Positions 18,098 through 26,501 of a DNA stretch of 43,852 bases are shown here, piece after piece. How positions within the stretch are numbered: the first letter of the stretch is position 1; each line of letters starts with the position of its first letter. This DNA comes from Oscillospiraceae bacterium. Lineage in GTDB: Bacteria; Bacillota; Clostridia; Oscillospirales; Oscillospiraceae. The notes under the pieces were generated by a model that was given only the letters and a program-made list of their open reading frames with translations, did not search any database and was not told the origin of the DNA. Where the stretch lies: contig JAFUFT010000025.1 in assembly GCA_017469795.1 (NCBI GenBank), positions 1-43,852 on the forward strand, in the 5' to 3' direction. Both the position numbers and the translations under genes were made by a program.

Positions 18098-19051
18098 TCA
18101 ATCAAACAGACTCAGTTGTTCCGGCTGGGTGACGATTCTATTTTCAACTTGCGGCAGCGCAGACAGATCTCCTCCCCAGGCATCATCAATTGGAATGGCA
18201 CCGAGCTCGATCAGCGCCTGATTGCCGGAATAGTCATGATTCCAGCATAGAGTCGGGCACCAGTTCTTTTTCAGATTCTCCGATGCTCCGGCCCAGGTCC
18301 CGCCTTTTTCCTTTTCCGCACGCACCACCACAGTACCGTTTGACTGGGCATAAATATAGCGGTTTCGCATCATGGCAATGCCCACATGAAATCCTGCATC
18401 CGGCTTTGCCACGGACAGCACCAGCAGCTTTCCGTTCTGAATGGCCCGGACATAACCGGACTGCCGGAGCTTCTTTTCCAGGGAATCCGCGGCATATTCG
18501 ATGACCGGCGCGCCCAGGCCTAGTGCCACCTCCTGGCTGATTTGGTCTATCCCTTTTGCGCCGCCCGTAACCACGCCATAGCCATGAGCTACGGTTTTCT
18601 CCACGGTTTTGCGGGTAAAATCTGCATCCTGAATGGACACATTCCGGGAACCCACATAGCCTGCAGTAGACCGTTCCAGCAAGGAAAGCTCCCCCGCATA
18701 ATAAAAGAGGGGTGGGCAGGTGTTTCCCAGTTTGGATTTCAGCGCTTTCGGATAGGTCTGATCCGCACGGGTCAGGACATGGATCCCCATGTTTTCATAA
18801 TTGGAAATCGCAAACTCCAGGCTTCCGCCACGATCTATCAGGTGCCGGTAGCGAACCGTTGTATCCGCATCCAGATTCAGCTTTTCCTGCGCTCCATTCT
18901 CCTGGAAGGAGAGCAGATCCGCCGGTGTAAGTCCCGCAGTGCGCAGCTTCTCTGCCAAAGCACTCCATTCCGCCGGTTCCAGCGGGTGGATGTCCTCCTC
19001 CACACACAGATGGCTGCAAAACATGATAATTGCTTCAGAGTTCCGGTTCAT
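18098..19051 (-). CDS. DprA-like protein of a defence-type operon
   Basis: This 317-residue protein has a DprA/Smf Rossmann domain: GYVGSRN (residues 131-137), VTGGAKGID (161-169, in place of the usual SGLARGID), the conserved MMRNRYIYAQSN (228-239) and GGTWAGA (250-256). DprA loads RecA on single-stranded DNA during transformation. Here the N-terminal 90 residues differ from housekeeping DprA and the usual C-terminal winged helix is missing. The last residues are EQLSLFD; QLSLF matches the bacterial beta sliding clamp binding consensus QL(S/D)LF, which suggests docking at replication forks. It starts two bases after the RecQ fusion stops, so both act together, probably in anti-phage defence (inference). 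Confidence 0.83.
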   Translation of the reverse strand: MNRNSEAIIMFCSHLCVEEDIHPLEPAEWSALAEKLRTAGLTPADLLSFQENGAQEKLNLDADTTVRYRHLIDRGGSLEFAISNYENMGIHVLTRADQTYPKALKSKLGNTCPPLFYYAGELSLLERSTAGYVGSRNVSIQDADFTRKTVEKTVAHGYGVVTGGAKGIDQISQEVALGLGAPVIEYAADSLEKKLRQSGYVRAIQNGKLLVLSVAKPDAGFHVGIAMMRNRYIYAQSNGTVVVRAEKEKGGTWAGASENLKKNWCPTLCWNHDYSGNQALIELGAIPIDDAWGGDLSALPQVENRIVTQPEQLSLFD

Positions 19052-19053
19052 TT

Positions 19054-21111
19054 CTACACCTCTCTACTGCTGCTGTCTGCCAACGCAAAGGGATAGACCG
19101 CCTGACACCCCCGCTCTGATAGCAGGTGCCCGCACACTGTCATGGTCCATCTGGAATCCACGATGTCGTCAATCAAAATAAGCTTTTCGGGAACCTGTTC
19201 CGCTTCCACAGAGAAGGAATTCATGGCATTTCTGCACTGGAAGGCAGTGTTCTCCATTTCCTTCTGCTGTCTGGCCGGAGACTTTCGAATCAGCTCAATG
19301 AAGTGCAGCCCCGCGGACGCCGCCACCCGACGTGCAAAATCGAGGACCAGATCGCTTCGCAGAGACGGGACGCAGGTGACCGTGGTAACGCCTGCCTCTC
19401 CGGCCAAGTCCCGGAGCAGCCGGGCGCTTTTTCCCACCAGCTCGTCGCTGAATCGCATTTCCCGGGAATACTTTCCCTGCTTTACCAGCGCACCGAATCC
19501 CGGATCCCCGTATTTGGACAGGCAAAAACCCGTCTGGTTGGGATTCGGGATCTTTTTCCCGTCCGGCCACCGTTTTCTGGGTTCAATGGGAATCAGCAGT
19601 CCATTGATATAATCTGCCGCCGTCTGCTCGGTCTCAAAGGATACAGACAGTCCGGGAAAAATGTCATGCCCCAGGCAATTCCTGCATTTTCCGCAGTCTC
19701 CGCCGCTATAGTCGTCCAGTGCCTCTACCGCAAATCGGCTCAGGCACCGATTCGTATGCGTCAACTCTAGCATTTGCTCCATCTCGCGGCGGCGGATGGC
19801 CGTAATTGCATCATAGCGGGGAGAATCATATTGGAACCGTTTCGGGGTAATGAAGTACTTGCGGTCATCCTTTCGCAGCACACCTTCATTCAGAAGAAAC
19901 GCCAAGGTTTTTTCCAGTCTTCCGCGTCGGATATTCACCGCAGCTTCGATTTGGAGCCTTCCCACACCGTCTGATTCTCCAACCACAGCAAGAACACTGC
20001 TGCATTCCTTTTCTGAAGGAAACGCTGTATCAATAAAGTAGTTGTTGATGTCCAGATCCTCCTGCCCGCACATCAGGAATACATAGGCATCCGGAATACT
20101 CCGGCCTGCCCGTCCGATCTGCTGATAATACAGCACGATGTTGGAGGGCATCTGGTAGTGGACGATAAAGGAGATGTCACCCTTGTCATACCCCATCCCC
20201 AGCTTTACGGTAGCAACCAGCGCCTTAATGCGGTTTTCCCGAAATGCTACAATGGATGCACTGTTCTCTTCCTCTATCCCGTCTCCAGAATAGTATGGAC
20301 GCACCGAGATGCCGTTTTGATTGAGAAAATCTGAAAGATAGTCACAGTCCCGCCGGGTCAGACAGTATATGATTCCGGTACCCGGCAGTTTCGGAAGGTT
20401 CTGCAGCAGCCATGCGTATCTGCTGACCCGATCGTTCAGATGCAACACCTGCAAATGAAGGGAGTCCCTGCTGAGCGGTCCCCGCAGGACAAACACGTTC
20501 TCTCCGAGCTGGTTCTGCAGATCCTTTACAACCCGGTCGTTGGCGGTGGCCGTGGTTCCTAAAACCGCTACTGTGGAGGGCATGCGCCGGACCACCTGTC
20601 CCAGCCTGCCGTATTCCAGCCGGAAATCATGCCCCCAGTCGGAAATGCAGTGGGCCTCGTCTACCACAAACAGACCGATGCGGATCTGCGGCAGGATCGC
20701 CTGGATATCCTCCTTGAACAGCGTTTCAGGCGTCACGAAGATCAGATCCAGCTGGTCGTGTATCAAAGCATCGAGGATATTCTCCCTCCGTTCCTTGACG
20801 GAGCTGTTGAGAACATCGCAGGAGATGCCAAGGCTACGGGCCATTTCCGCCTGATTGTCCATAAGCACCAGCAGTGGACTGACCACCATCGTGATACCGC
20901 GCCCTTGCCGGCGAAACAGTGTTGTGCAGATAAAATACACCAGGCTCTTACCCCATCCGGTCCGTTGAACCACCAGTGTGCGATGCCGGGTGGCTACAGC
21001 CTCGATGGCTTCATACTGTCCAGGGCGGAACGCCGCCTCCGGGCCGTAGACCTGATGCAGGATTTCACTTGCTTGCCGGTACAGCAGCGAATCTCGTATC
21101 ATAGCTTTCAC
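19054..21111 (-). CDS. RecQ helicase fused to a phosphoribosyltransferase-like domain
   Basis: This 685-residue protein starts with a RecQ superfamily 2 helicase: Walker A TGWGKS (residues 51-56, where most RecQ have TGGGKS), DEAH (151-154), TTATA (186-190), QQIGRAGR (330-337) and a RecQ zinc site at C456, C473, C476 and C479. Instead of a standard RecQ C-terminus, residues 530-685 form a ComF/phosphoribosyltransferase-like domain with the PRPP-loop signature LILIDDIVDSRWTM (644-657). It should unwind DNA; the second domain may sense or alter nucleotides. The start overlaps the SWIM gene by four bases and the stop is two bases before the DprA-like gene, so this is one operon. Similar fusions sit in defence islands. 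Confidence 0.88.
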   Translation of the reverse strand: MKAMIRDSLLYRQASEILHQVYGPEAAFRPGQYEAIEAVATRHRTLVVQRTGWGKSLVYFICTTLFRRQGRGITMVVSPLLVLMDNQAEMARSLGISCDVLNSSVKERRENILDALIHDQLDLIFVTPETLFKEDIQAILPQIRIGLFVVDEAHCISDWGHDFRLEYGRLGQVVRRMPSTVAVLGTTATANDRVVKDLQNQLGENVFVLRGPLSRDSLHLQVLHLNDRVSRYAWLLQNLPKLPGTGIIYCLTRRDCDYLSDFLNQNGISVRPYYSGDGIEEENSASIVAFRENRIKALVATVKLGMGYDKGDISFIVHYQMPSNIVLYYQQIGRAGRSIPDAYVFLMCGQEDLDINNYFIDTAFPSEKECSSVLAVVGESDGVGRLQIEAAVNIRRGRLEKTLAFLLNEGVLRKDDRKYFITPKRFQYDSPRYDAITAIRRREMEQMLELTHTNRCLSRFAVEALDDYSGGDCGKCRNCLGHDIFPGLSVSFETEQTAADYINGLLIPIEPRKRWPDGKKIPNPNQTGFCLSKYGDPGFGALVKQGKYSREMRFSDELVGKSARLLRDLAGEAGVTTVTCVPSLRSDLVLDFARRVAASAGLHFIELIRKSPARQQKEMENTAFQCRNAMNSFSVEAEQVPEKLILIDDIVDSRWTMTVCGHLLSERGCQAVYPFALADSSSREV

Positions 21112-21569
21112 TCCAAGTATTCGTCCACATTTTCCCGCAAAAAGCGGTCATACTGCCATTCAGGGCCTTCCAGCAAAAGCTGTAAAAGCGCTTGCTCAAG
21201 TTCCGGTTTCGTCATGCTGCGGACATGTCGTATAAGCGCTTTTTCCGTTTTCTCCTGCAATCGTTCTGCTTCCTCCTCGGCGGCAATGACCTGGTCATAA
21301 TAATTCTCGGCCTCATCCGGAAACACACAGAAATACAATGCGACCATATGTTTGCATATAGTCCTTCTGCCTGCTGCGTGGGGACAATTACAGTGCGATT
21401 TTCTCGGATGTGCCGTGTTAACATAGACCTGATAGCTTTGTCCGTGTCCAGAGACGATCCCGGAAAACGAATCATCCTCAGTCTGAGCCGCATGAATTAC
21501 ATGATAATCCCGATAATACTCATATCCCCGCCAAACGGATTCAAAGCTGGCTAAACTGATAAGGCTCAT
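21108..21569 (-). CDS. SWIM zinc-finger protein
   Basis: This 153-residue protein has a SWIM motif C60-x-C62...C72-x-H74 (HCNCPHAAG, ICKHMVAL), a zinc fold found in nucleic-acid-associated proteins and in partners of helicases. The N-terminus (YEYYRDYHVIHAAQTEDDSF) matches the usual lead-in of SWIM family proteins, and the C-terminal half is charged and helical. It is the first gene of the operon, with its stop overlapping the RecQ-fusion start (ATGA). A role as DNA-binding adaptor for the helicase is inferred from this coupling. Its promoter region is separated by only a few tens of bases from the IS element. Confidence 0.83.
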   Translation of the reverse strand: MSLISLASFESVWRGYEYYRDYHVIHAAQTEDDSFSGIVSGHGQSYQVYVNTAHPRKSHCNCPHAAGRRTICKHMVALYFCVFPDEAENYYDQVIAAEEEAERLQEKTEKALIRHVRSMTKPELEQALLQLLLEGPEWQYDRFLRENVDEYLE

Positions 21570-21589
21570 ACCGCCTGCCCTCCTATTGG

Positions 21590-22920
21590 TTGACCCATTC
21601 CCATGTGCGCAGCGCTTTCAGAATTATACAAATCTGTCAGACCGGATTCAATTCTTATTTTATATCATGGAGTTCAATGCGTCAAGGAAACTATAGCTGT
21701 ACAACCATCCACCAATACAGTATTCTCAATGCATCTGCCAATCTCTGTGAATACTTAAGGAGGGTGCATAATGCGCTATACAGAAGAAATCAAAAAGCAA
21801 ACCGTCAACCGTTATCACAACGGCGAACCCTATACCACTCTTTGCGGAGAACTAGGAATTTCCCGATCCACACTTCACCGCTGGTCTAAGTCTTATGGAG
21901 CAACAGCCGGGAATGCCGGCTATTCTGCCAGAGAGTTAAATAACATATTGCATCGGCTAGGCCGACAGGATCAGATCATTGAGATTCTGAAAACAGTGGA
22001 ATGCACCGTTCATGCTCCGTTAAAAGAGCGGTTGGTAGCGTTGGAGGGATTGTATGGCCAGTATGAGGTCCATGTGCTCTGCGATGCGCTGGATGTTGAT
22101 CGTGGAACCTTCTATAATCACATCAAGCGCAATAAGCGAGACAATGCGTGGTACGCGAAGCGCCGGGAGGAATATCGGGAAATTATCCAGGAAACGTTCC
22201 ATGAATACCACGAAACTCTGGGTGCTGAGAAGATTACCGCTTTATTGAGGCAACAGGGACATCAGGTCAGTGAGAAGTATGTATCTTCTATCATGCATGA
22301 ATGCGGCCTTATCTGCATTCGTACTACCGCAAAAGCCGATTATATAAAATCATTGGAATCAAGCCAGAAGAAAAACATCGTCCAGCAGCGCTTTCAGGCC
22401 ACTCATCCAAATGAAACGTGGGTCAGTGATGTGACCGTGTTTAAGATCAATAAGAGCTACATATACATCTGCATGATCATGGATCTGTACTCCCGGAAGA
22501 TTGTATCCTATCGAACATCGCTGAAAAACAGCACACAGCTGATCACCGCCACGTTTAGAGACGCCTATGAAAAGCAGCAGCCCGATCCCGGCCTTGTGTT
22601 TCACAGTGACCGTGGAGCACAGTATACATCACATACATTTCGGAAACTGCTGCTGAAATATCAGGTAAAGCAATCCTTTTCAAACCCGGCAACACCGCAC
22701 GACAATGCGGTTGCGGAAGCCTTTTTTGCAACCCTGAAACGGGAGCTGCTCTATCGCTATCACTTCCGTTCCGTGAAAGAAATGACACATCAGTTGGGCC
22801 AATATATCGATTTTTACAATACAAAAAGGCCCCACAAAGCATTGAATCATAAGACTCCCTGCGATGTAGAGACCACTTATTATAGACTGAGCAAATGACA
22901 CATGGGGGTTCAAACCTCAG
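21590..22920 (+). mobile_element. IS3-family insertion sequence (ends approximate)
   Basis: The element contains the transposase gene at 21771-22898. Candidate imperfect ends are TTGACCCATTCCCATGTG at 21590-21607 and, inverted, TTGAACCCCCATGTG just after the gene (complement of about 22903-22917). They share TTGA and CCCATGTG. No target-site duplication is obvious, so the limits are uncertain. The element sits directly upstream of the defence-type operon and may separate it from its original promoter. Confidence 0.5.
21771..22898 (+). CDS. IS3-family transposase, single-frame
   Basis: This 375-residue protein has an N-terminal helix-turn-helix (YTTLCGELGISRSTLHRWSK) and a C-terminal integrase core with the DDE triad: Asp in WVSDVTVFK, Asp in VFHSDRGAQYTS and Glu in NAVAEAFFATLKRE. 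The spacing and the FYNTKRPHKALNHKTP tail are those of IS3 relatives. Most IS3 elements encode two frames joined by programmed frameshifting; here the DNA-binding and catalytic parts are in one frame. ATG 21771 follows AAGGAGG. The gene looks intact, so the element may be active. Confidence 0.92.
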   Translation: MRYTEEIKKQTVNRYHNGEPYTTLCGELGISRSTLHRWSKSYGATAGNAGYSARELNNILHRLGRQDQIIEILKTVECTVHAPLKERLVALEGLYGQYEVHVLCDALDVDRGTFYNHIKRNKRDNAWYAKRREEYREIIQETFHEYHETLGAEKITALLRQQGHQVSEKYVSSIMHECGLICIRTTAKADYIKSLESSQKKNIVQQRFQATHPNETWVSDVTVFKINKSYIYICMIMDLYSRKIVSYRTSLKNSTQLITATFRDAYEKQQPDPGLVFHSDRGAQYTSHTFRKLLLKYQVKQSFSNPATPHDNAVAEAFFATLKRELLYRYHFRSVKEMTHQLGQYIDFYNTKRPHKALNHKTPCDVETTYYRLSK

Positions 22921-23031
22921 ATGTTTCGACGTTTTTGCCCGGAATTTTCAATTTTTTGTTTTGGATGTGTCATTTCGGAGCTTGGAGCGCAAATGTGAAA
23001 ACCGTTGGTATCAAAGCATTTTCATAAAGAA

Positions 23032-23085
23032 CACCCCACCCAATTACGACCCTGGTGCAAAAACCAGTTCGTATTGGGTGGGGTG
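23032..23085 (-). terminator. Long hairpin after tRNA-Arg
   Basis: CACCCCACCCAA (23032-23043) pairs with TTGGGTGGGGTG (23074-23085), and an inner stem CCTGG/CCAG extends it. On the minus strand it follows the tRNA CCA end by eight bases and is followed by TTCTTTAT, so it probably terminates the tRNA transcript. Confidence 0.7.
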
Positions 23086-23093
23086 ATTCATTA

Positions 23094-23169
23094 TGGTACG
23101 CCAGAAGGGACTCGAACCCCCAACCCTCGGAACCGGAATCCGATGCTCTATCCATTGAGCCACTGGCGC
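23094..23169 (-). tRNA. tRNA-Arg (anticodon CCG)
   Basis: On the minus strand GCGCCAG...CTGGCGT forms the acceptor stem, the D arm is GCTC...GAGC, the anticodon arm is TCGGA-TTCCGGT-TCCGA with anticodon CCG, and the T arm carries TTCGAGT. CCA is encoded. The cloverleaf is complete. The last 19 bases (23094-23112) recur at 8410-8428, making this the probable integration site of the accessory block. Confidence 0.95.
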
Positions 23170-23320
23170 ATTTCCATGTGCAGAAAACATTATACCACAA
23201 TGTTTGAAAAAAGCAAGAGCGAATTTTCTGTTTCAGCTGAGATCGTCTCTGAATTTCCGCTTTCATCCTGTTTTTATTCATGGTATAATAGAAAAACAGA
23301 TTCCGGAAGGAGGTGCGGCA

Positions 23321-24856
23321 ATGCGAAAAGGGCCCGGCATCCTGAAAAAAGTATTCCAGCGGGTCGTGATGGTCTCTATCAGTATTCTGGCCCAGCTGGT
23401 GGTATTTGCCCTGCTGATCTGGAGATTCCAGGACAATAACGAGATCTTTTACGTGCTGCTCCTTCTGCTGAGCATGGCGGCCAGTCTTGCCATCATCAGC
23501 AAAAACACCAATCCCGCCTATAAGATCGCTTGGCTGGTGCCGATCCTGATTTTCCCGGTGTTCGGCGGACTGTTCTACCTGATGCTGGGCGGTAACCGCA
23601 TCTCCCGCAGGCAGCGGAAAAAGCTCGAACGGGTAGAGCTCACCATGCGCCGCCATCTCCCCGCCAATCCCGAAACCTCCGAAGCTCTCGCCGCGATCGA
23701 TCCCAGCGCTGCCATGCAGTCAGACTACCTGACCAACGTGGCCGGCTGTCCTCCCTACCGGCAGACGGAGACGCAGTATTTCCCCCTGGGAGACGACGCC
23801 TACCCTGCCATGCTCGACGCCCTTGAGAAGGCGGAAAAGTACATTTTCCTGGAGTACTTCATCATTGGGGAAGGCGTTATGTGGGACGGCATTCTGGAAA
23901 TTCTGCGGCACAAGGCCCAGAACGGGCTGGACGTCCGGGTCATGTACGATGATTTCGGATGCATCCAGGTGCTGCCCACCGGATACCGGAAACAACTGGA
24001 GGCCTGGGGCATCAAGTGCTGCGTGTTCAGCCCCTTCATTCCCGTGGTCTCCGCCCGACTCAACAACCGGGACCACCGAAAGCTCATGATCATCGACGGG
24101 AAGGTGGGCTTTACCGGCGGCATCAATCTCTCCGACGAATATATCAATCGGAAGGAACGCTTCGGCCACTGGAAGGACAACGCCATCGCGCTCCGGGGCG
24201 AGGCGGTCTGGTCCATGACGGTGATGTTCCTATCCCTCTGGGACTACGTCCGGGGCGAAGCCGACAGTATTCCCTCGTTCCTGCCGCCGGAGCCTCAGGT
24301 CGAGGGGCATGGATTCGTCCAGCCATACACGGACAATCCTATGGACGACGAACCGGTGGGTTCTTCGGTCTATCTCAACCTGATCGCCCGGGCCAACCGC
24401 TATATCCACATCATGACCCCCTATCTGATCATTGACCACAGCATGTTTCAGGCCCTGGTCACCGCCGCAAAATCCGGCGTGGAGGTCGTCCTCCTGACGC
24501 CCCACATTCCGGACAAGTGGTACGTCCATGTTCTGACCCGGGCCCATTACGAGGAGCTGGTCAAATGCGGGGTGAAGATCTACGAGTACACCCCGGGATT
24601 CATCCACTCCAAGGTCTTTTCGGTGGACGGCCATTACGCCACCGTTGGCACTGTGAATCTGGATTACCGGAGCCTGTATCTCCACTTTGAAAACGGCGTA
24701 TTTCTCTACGACGCGGACTGCGTCGCCGACGTGGAGCAGGATTTTCAGGACACCCTGATCCAGAGCGAAGAGGTCACGCTGGAGGCCTGCCGGGCCACCA
24801 GTGTGCCGGTCCGTCTGGTCCGGTCTCTGCTGCGGCTGTTCGCGCCGCTGATGTAA
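23321..24856 (+). CDS. cls: Cardiolipin synthase (phospholipase D family)
   Basis: This 511-residue membrane enzyme joins two phosphatidylglycerol molecules into cardiolipin. Two N-terminal membrane segments (about residues 15-35 and 38-60, with a third hydrophobic stretch to about 85) precede two phospholipase D modules, each with an HKD motif: NRDHRKLMIIDGKVGFTGG and FIHSKVFSVDGHYATVGTVN. ATG 23321 follows GGAAGGAGG, and a TATAAT at 23284-23289 is a good -10 element. An in-frame upstream extension lacks a ribosome site. This is the first core gene right of the tRNA. Confidence 0.92.
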   Translation: MRKGPGILKKVFQRVVMVSISILAQLVVFALLIWRFQDNNEIFYVLLLLLSMAASLAIISKNTNPAYKIAWLVPILIFPVFGGLFYLMLGGNRISRRQRKKLERVELTMRRHLPANPETSEALAAIDPSAAMQSDYLTNVAGCPPYRQTETQYFPLGDDAYPAMLDALEKAEKYIFLEYFIIGEGVMWDGILEILRHKAQNGLDVRVMYDDFGCIQVLPTGYRKQLEAWGIKCCVFSPFIPVVSARLNNRDHRKLMIIDGKVGFTGGINLSDEYINRKERFGHWKDNAIALRGEAVWSMTVMFLSLWDYVRGEADSIPSFLPPEPQVEGHGFVQPYTDNPMDDEPVGSSVYLNLIARANRYIHIMTPYLIIDHSMFQALVTAAKSGVEVVLLTPHIPDKWYVHVLTRAHYEELVKCGVKIYEYTPGFIHSKVFSVDGHYATVGTVNLDYRSLYLHFENGVFLYDADCVADVEQDFQDTLIQSEEVTLEACRATSVPVRLVRSLLRLFAPLM

Positions 24857-24909
24857 TCCCGCGCATATTCCTCCCCCGGACAGGCATATCCTCCAGGGGA
24901 GGGATTCTT

Positions 24910-25707
24910 ATGTTTGCATCCGTTGATCTGAAAAAGCTGCTGGCAGGGATCGCCGTGCTATTAGCAGTGCTGGTCCCGGCGGCCCTGTATCTCAGCCGCC
25001 CGGAGCCTTTGGCCGTCCCCACCGGTTTCTGGGGACTGAGCTTCCGGGAGAAAAACCAGCCTCCGGTGGCGGACGCCACGTCGGAACAGCTGGCAGCATA
25101 CGATGCGAAATACATCGGCAGCACGGAAGACAACACGGTCTATCTGACCTTTGACTGCGGATACGAAAACGGCAACACGGCCGCGATCCTCGACACGCTG
25201 AAGGCTCACAACGCTCCGGCGGCCTTCTTTGTGGTAGGGAATTACCTGACCACGGAGCCAGATCTGGTCTGCCGCATGGCCCGGGAAGGACACATCGTCG
25301 GAAATCACACCTGGAGTCATCCGGATATGTCGGGGATCACAGACCGGGAGGATTTTGCCCGGCAGCTGCAGCAGGTCCGGGACAAGTTTCAGGAAATCAC
25401 CGGTCAGGAGATGCCCCTTTACTACCGGCCGCCCCAGGGGATCTACAGCCAGGAGAACCTGAGCATGGCCAAGGGTCTGGGCTATCGGACCGTATTCTGG
25501 TCTTTGGCCTACGTGGACTGGAAGCAGGATCAGCAGCCCTCCGAGCAGGAGGCCCTGGACAAGCTCACCGGGCGGATCCACCCCGGGGCTGTGGTGCTGC
25601 TGCACAACACGTCATCCACCAATGCCGCCGTTCTGGACCGGGTGCTGACCGCCTGGGAGGAGATGGGCTACCGGTTTGGGACGCTGGACGAGCTCTTTGC
25701 GGATTGA
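24910..25707 (+). CDS. PdaA-like polysaccharide deacetylase
   Basis: This 265-residue protein has an N-terminal membrane anchor or signal (residues 8-28) and a NodB deacetylase domain. The motifs are TFDCGYENG (residues 82-90), HTWSHPD and RPPQG, with LLHNT near the end. TFDCGYENG is close to the TFDNGYENG of Bacillus PdaA, which removes acetyl groups from muramic acid to make the muramic delta-lactam of spore cortex. The metal-binding second Asp of the classic TFDDG is Cys here, a difference also seen in PdaA-type enzymes. ATG 24910 follows GGGGAGGG. A spore-cortex role is inferred by family. Confidence 0.85.
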   Translation: MFASVDLKKLLAGIAVLLAVLVPAALYLSRPEPLAVPTGFWGLSFREKNQPPVADATSEQLAAYDAKYIGSTEDNTVYLTFDCGYENGNTAAILDTLKAHNAPAAFFVVGNYLTTEPDLVCRMAREGHIVGNHTWSHPDMSGITDREDFARQLQQVRDKFQEITGQEMPLYYRPPQGIYSQENLSMAKGLGYRTVFWSLAYVDWKQDQQPSEQEALDKLTGRIHPGAVVLLHNTSSTNAAVLDRVLTAWEEMGYRFGTLDELFAD

Positions 25708-25722
25708 CTTTTTGATGTCAAA

Positions 25723-25737
25723 ACATTAAAATAATGT
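25723..25737. promoter_or_regulatory. Palindrome upstream of rex, possible operator
   Basis: ACATTA-AAA-TAATGT is a perfect 6-bp inverted repeat 21 bases before the rex start, flanked by two TGTCAAA copies. Rex often represses its own gene, but the known consensus (TTGTTAAnnnnTTAACAA type) differs, so binding is only a possibility. Confidence 0.4.
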
Positions 25738-25758
25738 CAAACGAAAGGGGGGCGTCAT

Positions 25759-26415
25759 GTGAAACGGGACCGCATCTCCAATCCGGTGGTCGCACGGCTG
25801 CCCCGGTACTACCGCTGTGTGGAGGAGCTGTATTATTCCGGCTGTGTCCGGGTCTCCTCCGCGACGCTTTCGGAACGCCTCGGCTTCACCGCCAGCCAGA
25901 TCCGTCAGGATTTCTCCAATTTCGGAGAATTCGGACTTCAGGGCTACGGATACAACGTCAAAAAGCTCCGGTATGAGATCCGGGAGATCCTGGGGCTCCA
26001 CAGCCGCAACACCGCGATTCTCCTGGGGTGCGGCAATCTGGGCCAGGCTCTGCTGAAAAACTTTGACTTTGAGGCCTGCGGGTTTTTTATGCTGGCCGCT
26101 TTTGATACCGACCCGGACAAGGTGGACACCCAGGTCGGCCCGGTCCACATCATGGACGGCCGGCATCTCAAACGCTTCATTGAGACGGAGACCCCCAGCA
26201 TGGCGGTTCTGACCGTTCCCCGGGAAAACGCTGCAGAGGCGGCCGGTGTGCTTGCAGACGCAGGCGTCGGGGCCATCTGGGATTTCACCGGCTGCGATCT
26301 GGGGCTGGAAGGCCGGGACATCACGGTGGAACGCGTCAACCTGGCGGACAGTCTTTTGACGCTGAGCTACCATTTGGAGCGGCGCAGAGTCGGAGAGGAA
26401 GACCGCTCCGGCTGA
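25759..26415 (+). CDS. rex: Redox-sensing transcriptional repressor Rex
   Basis: This 218-residue protein has an N-terminal winged helix (VARLPRYYRCVEEL, VSSATLSERLGFTASQIRQD) followed by the family FGEFGLQGYGYNV and a Rossmann domain with GCGNLGQAL for NADH. Rex releases DNA when the NADH/NAD ratio rises, and so controls fermentation and respiration genes. GTG 25759 is the start, with AAAGGGGGG upstream. It follows the deacetylase by 51 bases, but a palindrome in between suggests its own control. Confidence 0.95.
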   Translation: MKRDRISNPVVARLPRYYRCVEELYYSGCVRVSSATLSERLGFTASQIRQDFSNFGEFGLQGYGYNVKKLRYEIREILGLHSRNTAILLGCGNLGQALLKNFDFEACGFFMLAAFDTDPDKVDTQVGPVHIMDGRHLKRFIETETPSMAVLTVPRENAAEAAGVLADAGVGAIWDFTGCDLGLEGRDITVERVNLADSLLTLSYHLERRRVGEEDRSG

Positions 26416-26501
26416 GCATCAGGAACCAAAATCCTCCTGCGGAATAAGATAGAATAGCGCGGCTGCATGCAGCGCATATATCTGTCAGGAGGTACTTGAT
26501 T

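Noticed and set aside
22894..22976. AAATGACACAT/ATGTGTCATTT inverted pair as IS end
   Set aside because: Both copies are on the right side of the IS and no equal sequence is on the left, so it cannot define both ends.
26462..26473. 12-bp palindrome GCTGCATGCAGC upstream of the Cys-rich peptide
   Set aside because: It could be an operator, but nothing else supports it and such short GC-rich palindromes are expected by chance.
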